Below, one piece after another: positions 22,030 through 35,137 of a stretch of DNA of 64,000 bases (position 1 is its first letter; each line of letters begins with the position of its first letter). Source of the DNA: Polytrichum commune. Lineage: Eukaryota > Streptophyta > Polytrichopsida > Polytrichales > Polytrichaceae. A model generated the notes under the pieces. It worked only from the letters and a program-made list of their open reading frames with translations. It was not told the origin of the DNA and made no database searches. Location: NCBI GenBank assembly GCA_950295325.1, contig OX485808.1, positions 7,876,501 through 7,940,500 on the forward strand. Direction: 5' to 3'. A program made the translations under genes and the position numbers.

Positions 22030-25000
22030 TCACACGAACGACGTGATTATATTCGAGTGCTCCACACTCCTCCTGCAATCATGCAAGCAATGTAGGCATG
22101 CAAACACTAGTTTCCTCACCTTCGCAAGATTTTGGGGAGGTTTAGGCAAACCAACCGCTTTTGGTGCACTGAGTTTGGCCATTGAGGATTTCGCTTGTGC
22201 GCTTCTACCCGCACGGCGGGGTCGGCCACCTGACTCCTCCGGTACGGGCACCTCATCCTGTAATAGCATTCCGCATTAGTACTCGGAGGTTTCAAATTAT
22301 GGTCGTTCTGTTCTGCGATAATTCAAACTGTCAAGGCAAACGTCCAGCCTAATGTACATGTTGACATCCTCAATAACACCACGAAGAACATGCCAGACAA
22401 ATACATGAAGGCATAATTTTTTAAACGACGATGAGAGGGTTTCCAGTATGTCTAATATGGGTGGGTGTTACTTGATGTTACCTGATCCAGAGATGCAATC
22501 TCTTCAAGCACGTCCGCATTGCCGGATATCTCAGGGTGTCCTTCCTCGACGTCCTCCATAGCTTGCACTGGCACTTCCTCGTTAGTGGGTTCTACAGGGT
22601 CATCAATTACAGGTGTCTGTGTCGTTTTTTTCGGCACTTCGATAATGTCCTCAATTATAGACGCGATAATGGTTTCAGAGCTGGGAGGCACTGCTTCTAC
22701 GTCTGTGACTGCATCAGTCGCAGCATCCTCGGAAACGTCGCTCGGGACAGGAATCACGGACGCCACACGCATGTCCGCACCGCCCACCGCGCTAATAACT
22801 GGGGTGGGAGCTTGTTTCTGTGCCACCATCACCAGATCCTCCGTCGTTGACGTCAATGCCGAAATATCGAGCATCTTCGCAGACGATGAAGGCTCCGTCA
22901 TGCTATCAATGTTAGTCGGATGTTTCTGACTCTGATTCTGAAGAATCATTCGCATCATGTCCTCCATGCGCTTGTTTGAGGCTGTCACATTCTCTCCAAG
23001 GCGTGTGACGCTGCCCTCCAAATCCGTCACTCGAGTGCGCATCGACTCCATTTCCGAGCCATGATCGGGACGCGCTCGGCGCTTTTCCTCCTGTATGCGT
23101 TGGTATTCTTTGGCAACCTCGGCGTCAACCTCCGCATCGTACGGTGCCCTGTTCTTCAACATCGCCTGCATGGCACATTAAAGTCATTACGGATGAAAGG
23201 GAACGTCGACAACAATGCGTTCCAACAGGTGCAGGTCCCGTGACGCCTTTGGAAGTGCCATGATTAACATCGAACATCAACTCAAACAACTAGAGTTACA
23301 TTGCCGGCTCATCGGACGTCTAAGTAAACGTGTTGGATGACATCTGTTGTCGACATTGACATTGTAGGGGATAAGGGCCATCACAGATTTATAAAGAGAA
23401 TTGCAACATTGTCAGCCATGTCAACATAGACATAGTGGCACTCTTACCAGATGGGAGACGACCTCCCTTTCAATAGCTTTCAGTTGAGCTGTGGTCGATC
23501 CTTTCCCTTTTGAAATTGAGTGCATGTGCTGAGACTTCAAATGCGCAGCCTCGGTGGCGCGCATACCTACAAGTATTTTCCAATGCTCTGCATCTACATC
23601 GGCTGGTTTACCCGCATTGTTGTCTATGAGTTGGTTTAACCTCCACCGGGTGTTGATGAGTACCTTTGTTATAATAGGCCGCATCCACTTCTCGCACATT
23701 TTGTCACAATGCCCGCACATCTCCCAGTCTGCATGCTGGACACACACGTCAATGTCATCACATTCACTTCACAAGCGACCAATACTGGGTGCCCACACTA
23801 CACCCACGTTAGAAAGGGTACAAACCAGTATGTCACCACAAGAGAGAAAATTGATATCATCGACGTCCCTATGGACGTCGATAGCGATTGTCGAGCGTTT
23901 CAGTACACATGTCCACAAAAACGCACGGACGTCCTGTTCGGCATCCACTCACAGATTGTCAGCATGACACTCTGTGCTAAATACATGTCCACCCTGACGT
24001 CAGCGAGAATATCATGCCTGCCTACATAGACATACACCCTGTTGCTCATGTCCAGAATGATGTTTGGTTGCACTTAAAATGTCAGATTCGGATTTCACAT
24101 CGCAAATTAACGCGACACATGCATGCCAAAAAATTGATGTGCAAAACTTACCTGTGTATAGGCGTTTGAATAATCGCTTCCTCTCGTGCCGTGGATGGCC
24201 TTCCCATCCCGTCGTGGGATCCAGGTCCTTTGCATACTTCTTGATGTCGGCGCACAGGATAGCCTTCATGGCGCCAAAAGGCTGCCCTTGCGCATCCAGC
24301 TCCACACGTTTCTTCAAGGCAGTGCTCCCCCCTCCCTTACGTGTTGGTAGTGGATGTGATGTTTCAATCCCATCACTGTTCTCCTGATCGCCGTCTGATT
24401 CCGTGCCCGAGTTGGTTGCGTATCCTCGGCTACAACAACCACATTCCACAACAACATGGTCTAATGTTTGAGTCGTCCTACCTAAACCATCTTGAAATGG
24501 GTTCTTAAAGACTGCAGATTTGTTTTCTTGGTTTTCCAGCTGCAATTTCAAGACTTTGGGGGCATGTTATATACCGCTAGAAAGATATTTTCAATACCTT
24601 TCCAACGGTATATAACATGCCCCCAAATTCTTAAAATTTCAGCTGTAAAACTCACAAAACAAATCTGCAGTCTTTTAGTGACTGCAGATCAGGGTGGTCA
24701 AAAGCTCATGGTCCCATAACCGTCGTCAAAACCCCATGTTGCAGGTATAAAGGAAAAAATTCATGGAGCTCCAGGGAGCTGGAGCGTGGCGTGGTTTGTG
24801 TTTGTGTTTGAGTTTGAGTTTGTGTTTGTGTTTGTGCGTTGCTACATTGATCCAAAATTGTGCATTCTTCTGCCCTATCCCTCTCCTGGCATCCGATACC
24901 TCTGCTGGTGGGGACGCTCTAAGGACTTGCTAGAGACAACTACAGGTGACGTCTACTAATTGCGCAGACTGCAATACCGATTATGCCCACGCCCCGACTC

Positions 25001-26051
25001 TGATTCCAGCAGAGATCGAAATGTCACTTTTCAAATTGGACATCCACTGTGACACATGGGCCTAGACGCGGCTCAATTGAACTGGTCGAACAGGCGCGGA
25101 CATCGCGACGATGAAGATTGGTTGTGCTCAACACCAGGAAGAGGTCAGGAAAGGAGGAGAAAGACCCACTTACCTCCAAGATTGCTCCGGCACGTCCTCA
25201 GCCGCATCCTCCTCCTCCGATGATACCTCGATTATGCGGCGGCGTCTTGCCGGGGGTGAGCCACGCCTCCCAGCCACATGCCGCGGGTCCTCTCTGGCCT
25301 TGGATCGCCGCTCTCCAGCTGCGCGCCTGTGTTCTACCAATGTTGCTGGAGACATCTCCTTGCGCTTCCCAGTGCGATCCCGTGTCCGCAGCATCTTGGA
25401 CACCCAAAAGCAACACAGCGCGTCGGAAAAGCAACACAAGGGCGTGGAAAGGCAGCGCAGCACCGTAGGGAAAACAACACATCGGCGTTGCAGCAGACAC
25501 CACAATGGAGACTAGCGGACGTAGGTAAGAGGATCTATGCACCTCGGCATCGGAGAAGACCTATGGCCGACTATGACCCTATGCCCAACCCACTGGAGGC
25601 CGTACAGGCACCTAATACCGGGGGCTGCCGCGTGTCCGCATGCGGGCTTCCCAGTGCCATTGTCGGAGAGCGGCGAAAATTTTTGCCGCACAGCAAAATT
25701 TGAACTTGACCATGACCTAAATTGTGATGCATGCATATGAGATGGAAGATTTACCTGTTTTGGAACTGGGTTGATAGCGATGCTCGATGACTCAGTGGGT
25801 GTTGTGAAATTTTCACTCCCAAAGAAGTTGAGCAAGCGTGAGCGGCGGCGATGGTGTGCACGTTGGGTTCTTTGAATTGTGTTGGGTTTTTGGGATGGCA
25901 TCATTGCATTCTTCTCTTTGCATTCAAACACCAAAGTGGACAACACTGCAGCGGCCTCAGAGTCATCCGCATCCACCCTTTGCGGATGTTGTGATGTGTC
26001 TATAAAACGGACAACCCTACCAGGCTTTCGTGCTGAACGCGACACCGCCAT
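22030..26051 (-). CDS. TNPA-like / plant Transposase_24 protein, multi-exon
   Basis: Likely exons: 26051-25755, about 25395-25174, about 24440-24152, about 23747-23448, 23165-22482 and 22257-22030; most donors are GTAA[GA]-like. The segment with HWKILVGMRATEAAHLKS resembles the plant Transposase_24 (Ptta/En/Spm) family. The next exon has an EVDAEVAKEYQRIQEE coiled coil and a heptad-like MESMRTRVTDLEGSV stretch, and the last exon an AT-hook-like GGRPRRAG. This is expected to be the accessory DNA-binding partner of TNP2, acting on the subterminal repeats. Exact 5' ends of exons 2-4 are not fixed. No internal stop was needed in the joined model. Confidence 0.65.
24505..24677. repeat. Fold-back hairpin within an intron of the TNPA-like gene
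   Basis: An imperfect inverted repeat of about 173 bases with a perfect 22-bp core pair (24555-24576 against 24606-24627; arm starts TTTGGGGGCATG) around a 29-base loop that is itself partly self-complementary. Outer arms (AAAGACTGCAGATTTGTTTT and its complement) pair with a few mismatches. A fold-back MITE or an RNA hairpin. Confidence 0.8.
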
Positions 26052-26658
26052 GCTGCTAAGGGATGTTCAAGCAATGAGCGTACAAAGGTGAAGCCGCAAC
26101 ACTTAGGATTTAGAGAATGTCGGCGAGCCTTCTCAGGGTCCTCTGGGGCATCCACTGCCTGGAATACCCTCTGGGACACGTGGGAAAATGTCAGTTACAT
26201 TGTTTTTTTACTGGTGTCGTAGATACCAGTGTTTTCTTGGACGTCATGTAAGACACCCAATGCGACATGTGCTTAATTCGAACACTGTGCGCTCCCCATT
26301 GTGTGCGGGAATGAAAGATCCAGGTCATTGACGTGACCATTGTGGTTTCGATGTTCTGCAGCAGTCAAATCCCTCACGTGGGTGTGTATGGAACACACTG
26401 CCGTATAGTGTGTAACCTTCATTTTGGTGTCCAGGAAGATGTCACAATTGACGCCGACAGATCAATAGCAATGTCCCCATGGACATTCTCAGTGACATCC
26501 ACCCTGGAAGAGACACTCCGCATAGTGTCAATGAATGGTGTCCTCTGTTTATATCAATGCTCATGCGCAACACGACCACGCGGAGACCTTGCGGAAGCGC
26601 TGCAAGGTGTGTAACATCGGCCCAGTGAGGTAACATCTTCCAATTCGGGACACGCAAC

Positions 26659-29600
26659 ATGGGTTCGGCTGTGCGTCGTGGTGCAACCATTCGTTTGACG
26701 GACGATGGACGCACACTTCGTCACGTGCCAATAGGGGATTTGATACTTCACACGGAGCTCCGCGTGGCGACAGAGAACAATGTGCACACATTTAGATGTC
26801 CTTGCAAAGACTGCAAGGGTGGACGCAGAAAAACCATACAAGTTATACGGCAACACCACGCGGCAGTTGGCCGTGATCCATTTCTAACCAAGCCTTTACT
26901 AGGCGGTGACCCCGTCGATGGATACCCACCGTCTGGAATGTGGGTGGAGGACGTCTGTTGTGACAACGACGTTGTAGAAGACATCCCTTCGAACACATTA
27001 CCTGAACCCGTGGACGCCGACAACGGGGCACTTCCCCCACCCCTCCTGGATGAATTCCATGAAGTTGAACGTCAGGTGCTGGAGGCACTGGGCAGAGGGG
27101 ATGCACTCCACGAAGAGGCCGTAGCTGAAGGACGTTTGCATATGGAGAACGAGGAAGACGGCGACATCGAAGATGAATTGGATGGTTTGTATACGGAAGC
27201 CACGACTCCAGTGTACCCGGGTTCAAAAATGAGTGTTGTGTCCGCCACGATCATCATAATGAACATGTGCTCGGTGTTCCGTGTGAGCAATACATTTACC
27301 GATGAGTTGTTCCAATTTTTGTCTGGAGACTTGTTACCAATGCCCAACAAGTTGCCCAAAATTCATTATGCGGCTCGGAAGAGCATCCGTCGACTTGGAT
27401 TGACCTACAACAATATCCATGCATGCCCCAATGGTTGTATTCTATATGACGAAGAATATGCAAATCATGATTTATGTCCCAAGTGCACGGCGCGACGATG
27501 GCTGGATGGCAGCAACAACATTCCCGCAAGAGTAATCCGTCACTTTCCCCTAATTCCTAGGTTGAAACGGATGTGGCGCTCGTCTGAGATAGCGCGTCTA
27601 TTGACAGGTCACACCAAACACGTCAGCAGTGATGACATCATGCGTTCTGTGGTTGACAGCCCTGCATGGAAGCACATCAACAATGACGTCGCGTTTGGCA
27701 ACTTTGGGCGTGACGATAGGAACATGAGACTGGCTCTCACTTTGGACGGAGTGAATCCTTTTAAACTAAACAACACCAACTGGTCGACGTGGCCGGTATT
27801 GATTTTGATTTACAATTTCGAGCCATGGTTGGTGACCAAAAAGTTTTTTATCTCGTTGTGTATATTGATTTCTGGGAAGAAGTCGCCGTCCTCTTCAAAC
27901 ATTGATGTGTTTATACGACCGCTTTTGAAGGAGCTACAAGAGCTTTGGCATGGTGTTGAGGCTTTAGATTTCTCCCAACCACTCGCACTTTCACTTTGCG
28001 TGCCATACTTATGTGGACCATTTCCGATTTTCCCGCTTTCGGCCTCATTTCTGGTCTTACTTGTAAGGGCTACAAGGGGTGCCCTTGTTGTGGACCAAAC
28101 ACCGATGCGAGGATGGCAAAAACCGGAGACATGCTTCCAAATCGGAGCATTAGGGGCACCAAAATTGTTTACGGCGGCATTCGTCGTTATTTACCCCGTC
28201 ACCACACGTATCGCCGGAATAAGAGATTCAATGGGGAGGAAGAGGAACGTCCTAGGCCAAAACCGATGTCGGGGGATGATATCATTCGATACGCAGCTTG
28301 GCGTGATTCATACCTACAGATGGGCGGGAGAGAGAACGGACCCAACGATCCTGTGCATGTCACAGGCGTCAAAAGACTTAGTGCGTTGTTCGAGCTGGAA
28401 TACTGGCAGGTGATTCCCGTATAACAATTAATGTTTGCACATCCTGTCCACAGATGTTGAAGTGGACATCGCGACGTCCGTCTCAGTCACGTAGTTTGTA
28501 ATGATGTCCACCAAGACATCTGACCTGACGCTTCAGGCCATGATGATTACCAGCTTTGCTCATACGGATAGACGAGGCATGTATGTGTCCATGAAAGTGC
28601 TGGCAATGTGTCTGAAATTGCCCATGTGTCTTGTGCAGCACCTGCTAGAGCGTCACATCCTCGATGTTATGTATTGTGAGAAGAATTTGTGCGAGAACTT
28701 GTTGAAGACATTGTTTGGAATGAATGATAGTCCTGGAAGCAGGGTCGACGCGGAGGACCTGGGAATACGCGAAGAGATATGGTTGCAACCCCCACGGCGG
28801 CCACAGGATGGGTACTATATGCCGCACGCTCCCTATGTTTTTAGGCCACATGAACGCGCGGAGTTTGTTGGAATCGTCTCCAATATTCGCACCCCCACAA
28901 ACTACGTGGGTAGCATTCACAAGCACCTAGCGGATGGGAAATTGCAGTACATGAAAACGCACGACTACCATGTTCTCATGCAACAGGCAAGTCAAGAAGG
29001 ACACCCTCGGGGATGTCAATGTTGTAATACAATGTATCAATGTGTCATAGGAGTATAGGCACACACCGCATGATGTCTACTGAGACCTCATTCCAAACAT
29101 GGTTGACGCGTCAACATCCTGGGGGACGTTATCCTCAAACTGTTCTCGCACTCCATGTTCTTCATGACGCTCCTAGATGTTCTGTCTGATGTCCAGGGGG
29201 GCGCGACACAATCGTTCTCTGACTTTCTAAATACATGTCTTCTTCATTCTTCCAGTGGCTATACGCAACCTATTGGATGAAAGCGTGCGCGTAGCTATTA
29301 TCAAACTGAGTAGAGTGTTTCAAAGACTATGCGCCAAGGAGGTGAAGAGAGGCGACAAGGAGGGCACAATGTTGGATGTGGTGATGGCGACGTGCGTCAT
29401 GGAGAAGGAGTTCCCTCCCACATTTATGAATGTCATGACGCATTTTCCCGTCCATTTGGTGGAGCACTTGTACACGTGCGGTCCAGTGCATTGTCGATGG
29501 ATGTATCCCATAGAACGGTACATGAAAACGTTGAAAGATTACGTTCGAACATTTGTACATCCGGAGGGTAGCATAGCGGAAGGTTATCAAATGGACAACA

Positions 29601-30907
29601 TGTTTGGTTTTTGCATGAAGTACATGCATCAGTACAGAGGAACTACACATCGTGTATGGGACGCTGAAGAGGATGCAACCATGAACGATGAGATTCTCCG
29701 TTGCAACTCACAACAAAAGCGAAAGATGTCCAACGAATTCCGCAACTATGCGCACGCTTTTGTTTTGGACAATGCGTCGTCATTGAAGCGTTGCAGAGAG
29801 TTAGTGGAACCCATACTTACTTTACTTCAAGCCTCGATGATATATACTGTCACCCAATGCAAAATACATGTGCCATGTCAACTGTGACATGCAGCAGTGC
29901 ATGAGGATGTGTTGGACATGATGTCCCAAATGACATTCTTTCTGAGATATACGCGTCACATGTGATATTGCAGATGATGGCCATCACACTTTTGCATCAC
30001 CTTTATATACATGCAAGGGCCATTTCTAACCACAATTTAATGGCACACAACCTTGTGCAGGGAGTTTATGGCAGCTAGAGTTTCGTGTTGGAAAGAGAGG
30101 GAGGCCTTTCGGAAAATGTGTCGCCGCCGGCATCCAACTTTGGCAGTGCGGTATCCGTTGGAACTACACAATCTTCCTCCCTTTGCAACATGGTTGACGT
30201 CGCATCTGTCACGTCAGCGTTCCTTCGGCGAAGTTGTGGACGTCGATGTTGCGCAATACGCGCAACCTCCCGAGCGATATGCAATCTCACACCGGAAAAT
30301 GTATGCGTTTGGCATGCACTTCCGAGTACGAGGTGCTGAGGGTGGCCTCGTCACGCGCGATTCATGTGTGGTGGCCTCATTTACACGACAAATACCATGG
30401 GGCTTGAGAAATGGGCGACCCATAGAGACAACCGAGGAGTATGTGGGCTACATCGAAGAGATCTTGGAGCTAGACTACCGAAATCATTGCACCACTGTGC
30501 TAGTGTGCGATTGGGTTCGCCCAAGTGCAGATCCTCGACACCCTAACATCACACGGGATCAATATGGTTTCACCGTTGCGAACTTCAACCGCATGGATGG
30601 CAAAGTGCACTCAAACTCTTTTGCATTTCCATTGCATTGTCAACAAGTTTTTTTCTCCAATGACCCGACGAGGCCAGGATGGAAGGTTGTATGTCGCACG
30701 GACGTGAGGGGTAGACGTGGGCAACTACAAACCAACCAGACCTTACCGCGCATAATCGATGTCGGCCACGATGCTGACTTTGTGGGTTTACAACCACAAA
30801 TGCAAGATGTAGAGCCCACTAGAGAGCCCGCAACGGACGGCGGCATGCACATCCCAGCCTCATTGGATGTTCGTGGGGAAGAAGAAAACAAAGGAACACA
30901 GTATTAG
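26659..30907 (+). pseudogene. tnp2: TNP2-type transposase of element B (frameshifted)
   Basis: An N-terminal CPCKDCKGG...HH segment resembles Transpos_assoc. The Transposase_21/TNP2 core follows: CPNGCILYDEEY, CPKCTARRW, LALTLDGVNPF, WPVLILIYNFEPW, PLLKELQELWHGV, then in another frame WTISDFPAFG...CPCC. The frame change near 27978 is a 1-nt indel. The exon ends YWQ|GTGATT (about 28410). The next starts HLLERHILDVMYCEKN (after acceptor CTTGTGCAG, about 28638). A later exon (29255-29887) is DUF4218-like (PPTFMNVMTHFPVHLVEHL, GPVHCRWMYPIERYMKTL). The last (30059-30907) is DUF4216-like (VLVCDWV, YGFTVANFNR, QVFFSND). The donor near 28990 looks like GC rather than GT. Role: cutting and joining of CACTA ends. 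Confidence 0.9.
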
Positions 30908-31989
30908 TGGTTACAACCCAAAGCACCTACAGCAACGTCACATCACACATGGCATGCAATGTATAAGGTTGCGTCACAAGGGACGCCTTGCTGGAGAGGA
31001 ACCGACTGTCAAGGCTGATGTCTACTCGGGTGTCCGCGGAGACGTCCTTTGTGTTCAAACAGACGGATGGTCATAATTTTCTAGGCACTAAGATTTTCCA
31101 GTAGCAGTTGCTCGTCTATATGTGGAATGTGGCCACGAGATCCAACGTGGGCACTCCCACGTTTGGCGCATGTATTTTTGGAATTGTGAGAGCAATGAAG
31201 TGCCATATTTTGCTTGCAAAAGTCTTCCCTTGATTTCCTCGTGTCTAAATGTACAAATATATAACCTTTGAAATCCTTTGAAATCAAAATCAACATATGA
31301 CAAACTAAATTATAAACAAGTGAATGAGAAAACATTCCTTTTGTAGCAAAACTTGAAATTTCATAATTTTTCTATTTTAATCCAAAGGGCATTTTTCCAC
31401 TTTAATTAATTATTCGGCTAACATGTGTTGAACCAGCTATATATGAACCTACGGTATGCAATTGTGGTCCCGCATGTCTACCTTATGGCAATTAGAGAAT
31501 GACTCAACCACCCCCGTGTTTTTTGGCTCATCCGCTACAAATATTTGAACGGAATTCGGGAGAATAACATGCATGCCAAGAACCATATTGATGCACCGTG
31601 AGAAATTTATGTGGCATTCCCTCAAATTTTTGGGAACAAGTTTGTCTTTTATAGCCAACCACACATAGTTGAACATTCTCCAACCTTTTTTTCCCGGGCA
31701 GCACTTTAAGTCTGCCCGCCGCAACTTTATACATGCCGTGGATAGACCTGTGGGGATGACGTGGCGTTAGCGGCCTTACAAACGGCCCGACGCAGGACGT
31801 CAACATGTTTTAAATGACATCCACAAGAACATGGCTATCCTTCCTGACATCGCCATGTCCTAGCCCATGATCTGTCATGTTTCACGCAACGTCCAATAAA
31901 ATCTGCAATTCTGTGGGCGTTTATTGCCGAACATAGTGACATCTCGGAAGACATCACTCGTTTCCCCAAAACGACCCCAAAAACGCGGG
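30908..31989. other. Element B right subterminal region
   Basis: Non-coding. Contains copies of GACGTGG, GGACGTC and GACATC-type motifs, densest at 31750-31960, matching the left end in opposite orientation. No gene seen. Confidence 0.65.
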
Positions 31990-32001
31990 TTTCTTATAGT
32001 G
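31990..32001 (-). repeat. Element B right TIR
   Basis: TTTCTTATAGTG, the inverted match of the left end CACTATAAGAAA; target copy GTG follows at 32002-32004. Confidence 0.95.
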
Positions 32002-32004
32002 GTG

Positions 32005-32797
32005 ATACAGCCGGTGCCAGTAGTGGCACCTGTTACTCTTCCACATAGGGACCTTCGCCCAGATTTTTCAGGAATCAGGAAGGCTCCAACCTCTGCAACC
32101 AGACCCGGTCAGGAAACTATGTTACCCCCTTATAAAGTAATTAATACAGGAAGTAGTAGCAAGAAGACTACCTCCCGGAGAACTCGGGTAATGGAACTAG
32201 CCACTGGATTACATTAGTATGACATCATTAGCGATTTAGATAATATTAGACCACAAATCAATATGAGACAGTTGCTAGCTATAGCCCCTCATTGTAGGAG
32301 TAAGTTAAGTTCGTCCATGATCAGAAAGAAACCAAAGACGGTAGATATTCATGACGTAACACTAAGTAAGGACCCTGGAGCTCCCGCAGTGGATGTTATT
32401 ATTGACGGTGTATTAATACCTGGATTCCAGGTTGATACAGGGTCAAGTGTTAACCTAATGAGTGTGGACCTTAAATGAATTAGGAATAACTAAAATGAAT
32501 CCAACACCGATTATCCTAAAAATGGCAGACCACACCCGTACTAAACCATTAGGGGAACTACCCCAAGTATCGGTAATAGTTGCCGGAAAGGAATATAAAA
32601 TTGACTTTATTGTTTTCCGAACCTTGGATGCCGTGCAACCTATTCCTGGCATCCTAGGACGTCCATGGTTAATCCTTGCCCAAGCTAAAGAAGATTGGGG
32701 CAAAGGGACTTTAACCTTAGGATGTGGGTCCGAGAAAATGAGTCTGCCATTGTTTCCTACTAAATATCAAGGGGAAACCCAAGACAATGGTACATAA
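32005..32797 (+). pseudogene. pol: gag-pol linker and aspartic protease
   Basis: The frame from 32005 continues gag to 32217. The protease follows, with active-site motif VDTGSSVNLM (about 32434-32463) and the later ILGRPWL motif (about 32655-32675) typical of gypsy proteases. The frame shifts between these motifs, near 32460-32478, and an in-frame TAA at 32795-32797 separates protease from RT sequence. The enzyme would cleave the Gag-Pol polyprotein; this copy cannot make it intact. Confidence 0.85.
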
Positions 32798-35137
32798 TTT
32801 TCTTCGGATGAGTCTGATTTTGAGACTGACTATGCACTTAGCGAAGCCATCCATAACGTCAAGAGTCATTCCGATCCAATCTCATTGGGTATGGGAGAAT
32901 ATTATTTTCCTTTAGGTGACGGAGATTTGGATGATGCAATTCTTCAGTGGCAAAAATTAGTGTGTAATATTGTCACTACGATTGCCCCAGACACGGATCA
33001 CCCACCTCAACCTCTTGATAAAGGAAAAGCCTCCCCTTACAAAAAACCGGAAGTACCACTAGCTTCTAAGGAGGACTGGGAAGATGCAATGTTTTCATCT
33101 TCCACTCCAATCAAAAGCTATGTTTCTAAGGATGTGTGTAAAGAAATGAATTTGGGTACGGAGGAAGCCCCTAAAATCATTAAAATTTATGAGAAAATTT
33201 CTCATACCGAATGGAAATATTGGTATAATTTCTTTAAACGAAATATACACGTATTTGCATGGACTTATAAGGATTTACGCGGTGTACCACCGGAGGTATG
33301 GGTGCAAGCACGGTAAAGTGGACAAATCCTGATCCCTGCCTAGTGTTAAGTGAAAGTGATTCAATTTTATGTACTAACTTTGAATTTTGTGAAGAAATAA
33401 ACCATAGACATTTTTAAAACATCTTGATTTACAAAGCCAAGCAATTTATGATGACAAAAAGAATTCCAAGAAAAATCTACCTATTTTAGAAGACGGTGCA
33501 AGTGGCGTGCAAGTAGGTGATATTGAATAAGTGATTGTCTAAAATTTGTTTTAAATATGATAAAATTACATAAAATTGATGGTTTTTTACAAAGTTTTGT
33601 GGTGATGCCCTCAAGTAGATAATGAATTCAAGGAATATAAAAAAAAATCTAACTTCAAAATAGTTAAGGTCATAAAATCTACATCCAAAACCAAACTCAA
33701 CCATTTGTTTTTTAGCATCATTTTTGATGCTAAGTATTGAAGATCTCAACTTGATATTCTACATTTGAGTATTTAACACAACAATAGAGGTCATCATAAA
33801 AAAAATTCCAATTTAAATAACTCTTTGCTACTACTTTTAGGCCTTTGACCAAAAAATTATGGTTTTAGTATACCAGAGCACTTTTTTTGGTCCACTTTAC
33901 CATGCTTGCACCCGTATGTGAACACAAAATTGTGTTAGAAGAAAGTGTTGCCCTAGTAAGACAAAGACAATATAGAATGAACCCTAAATATTCTCTTTTA
34001 GTTAAAGAAGAAATTGATAAGTTATTAGAGACAGGGTTCATTTACAAAGTCCCTTATAGTGAGTGGGTTTCACCCATTGTTGTGGTACATAAGAAAAATG
34101 GGAAATTACGGATTTGTCAGGATTTTCGTAGATTAAATAGTGTCACTAGAAAGGATTATTTTGCACTCCCTTTCACTGACACTATGTTAGCTGCGGTATC
34201 GGGTCATACAACCTATTCGTTCATGGATGGATTTTCCGGGTATAATTAAATTCAAATCTATGAACCCCACCGTTGGTACACTACATTCACCACTGATTGG
34301 GGGACCTTTGCATACATGGTTATGCCATTTGGTTTATGCAATGCGCCCGCCACATTCCAACGCGTAATGACCGAGACATTTCAAGAATATTTATGTAAGT
34401 TTATGGAAATATTTTTGGATGACTTCGCGGTATTTGGAACTATGGAACAACATGCCGATTATCTACAAAAGTGTTTTGATAAATGCATAGAATTCGGTAT
34501 TTCCATAAACGCGGCCAAATCCGCCTTCCTCGTTCCCTTTGGCAAGTTAGTGGGACATATTGTGTCTGAGAAGGGAATAGCTACGGACCCGGATAAAGTC
34601 ACTATTATTGCATCTTTACCAATTCCCACTACGGTCTCGGAAGTGAAAGGATTTCTTGGCCATACAGGTTATTATTGCCGTTTTATTCATAAATATGCTA
34701 TTATAGCAATGCCCTTAACAGAATTATTAAAGAAAACAGATACACCACCGGTATGGACGACAACATGCACTAATGCTTTTAATACTCTAAAAAGAAAATT
34801 AGTGACTGCCCCCATATTAATACCACCTAATTGGGAGAAAGACTTCCACATATATGTGGATGCCTCCAACGTGGCCATAGGATCAGTTTTGAGCCGAAAA
34901 GACGATAAAGGGCATGATCATCCGATATATTTCGCGAGTCGTCAATTAGTGCAAGCTGAAAAGAATTACTCCGTCACAGAACGTGAGGCATTAGGTATGA
35001 TTTTCTCAGTACAAAAATTCAGACATTATTTATTGGGAAATAAGATGATTTTCCATGTTGATCATGATGCCTTAAAATACATGGTAAATAAACCGCAATT
35101 AAGTGGGCGTATTGCTCGATAGGTCTTACTTTTATAA
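32798..35137 (+). pseudogene. pol: Reverse transcriptase and RNase H (interrupted by element C and stops)
   Basis: The frame from 32798 runs to VPPE-V at 33299, where element C intervenes, and resumes at 33914 with CEHKIVLEE. RT motifs: WVSPIVVVHKKNGKLRICQD, FMDGFSGYN, MPFGLCNAPATFQRVM and FLDDFAVFG (the YxDD box as FLDD). RNase H: IYVDASNVAIGSVLS, YSVTEREALGMIFSV, HVDHDALKYM. Stops TAA 34247-34249, TAG 35120-35122 and TAA 35135-35137 replace expected Gln, Trp and Gln codons. Apart from these the frame is intact. Confidence 0.93.
33300..33913. mobile_element. Element C: 614-bp non-autonomous TIR element in the RT gene
   Basis: Terminal repeats of about 24 bp beginning GGGTGCAAGCA, with one mismatch (33300-33323 and 33890-33913). 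Target duplication GTAT at 33296-33299 and 33914-33917. Removing it and one GTAT restores the RT reading frame GVPPEV-CEHKIV. The interior is AT-rich and without a gene. Superfamily not assigned. Confidence 0.9.

Larger units (their letters stand above)
20883..32001 (+). mobile_element. Element B: 11.1-kb CACTA (En/Spm) transposon
   Basis: Termini CACTATAAGAAA (20883-20894) and TTTCTTATAGTG (31990-32001), flanked by GTG on both sides (20880-20882 and 32002-32004), the 3-bp duplication expected for CACTA elements. Removing the insert and one GTG rejoins the retrotransposon frame (SNPTV-IQPVPVV). It encodes a plus-strand TNP2-type transposase (26659-30907) and a divergent minus-strand multi-exon TNPA/Transposase_24-like gene (26051-22030). 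Both ends are rich in GACGTC/GACGTGG motifs. Full length, but the transposase is frameshifted. Confidence 0.93.
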
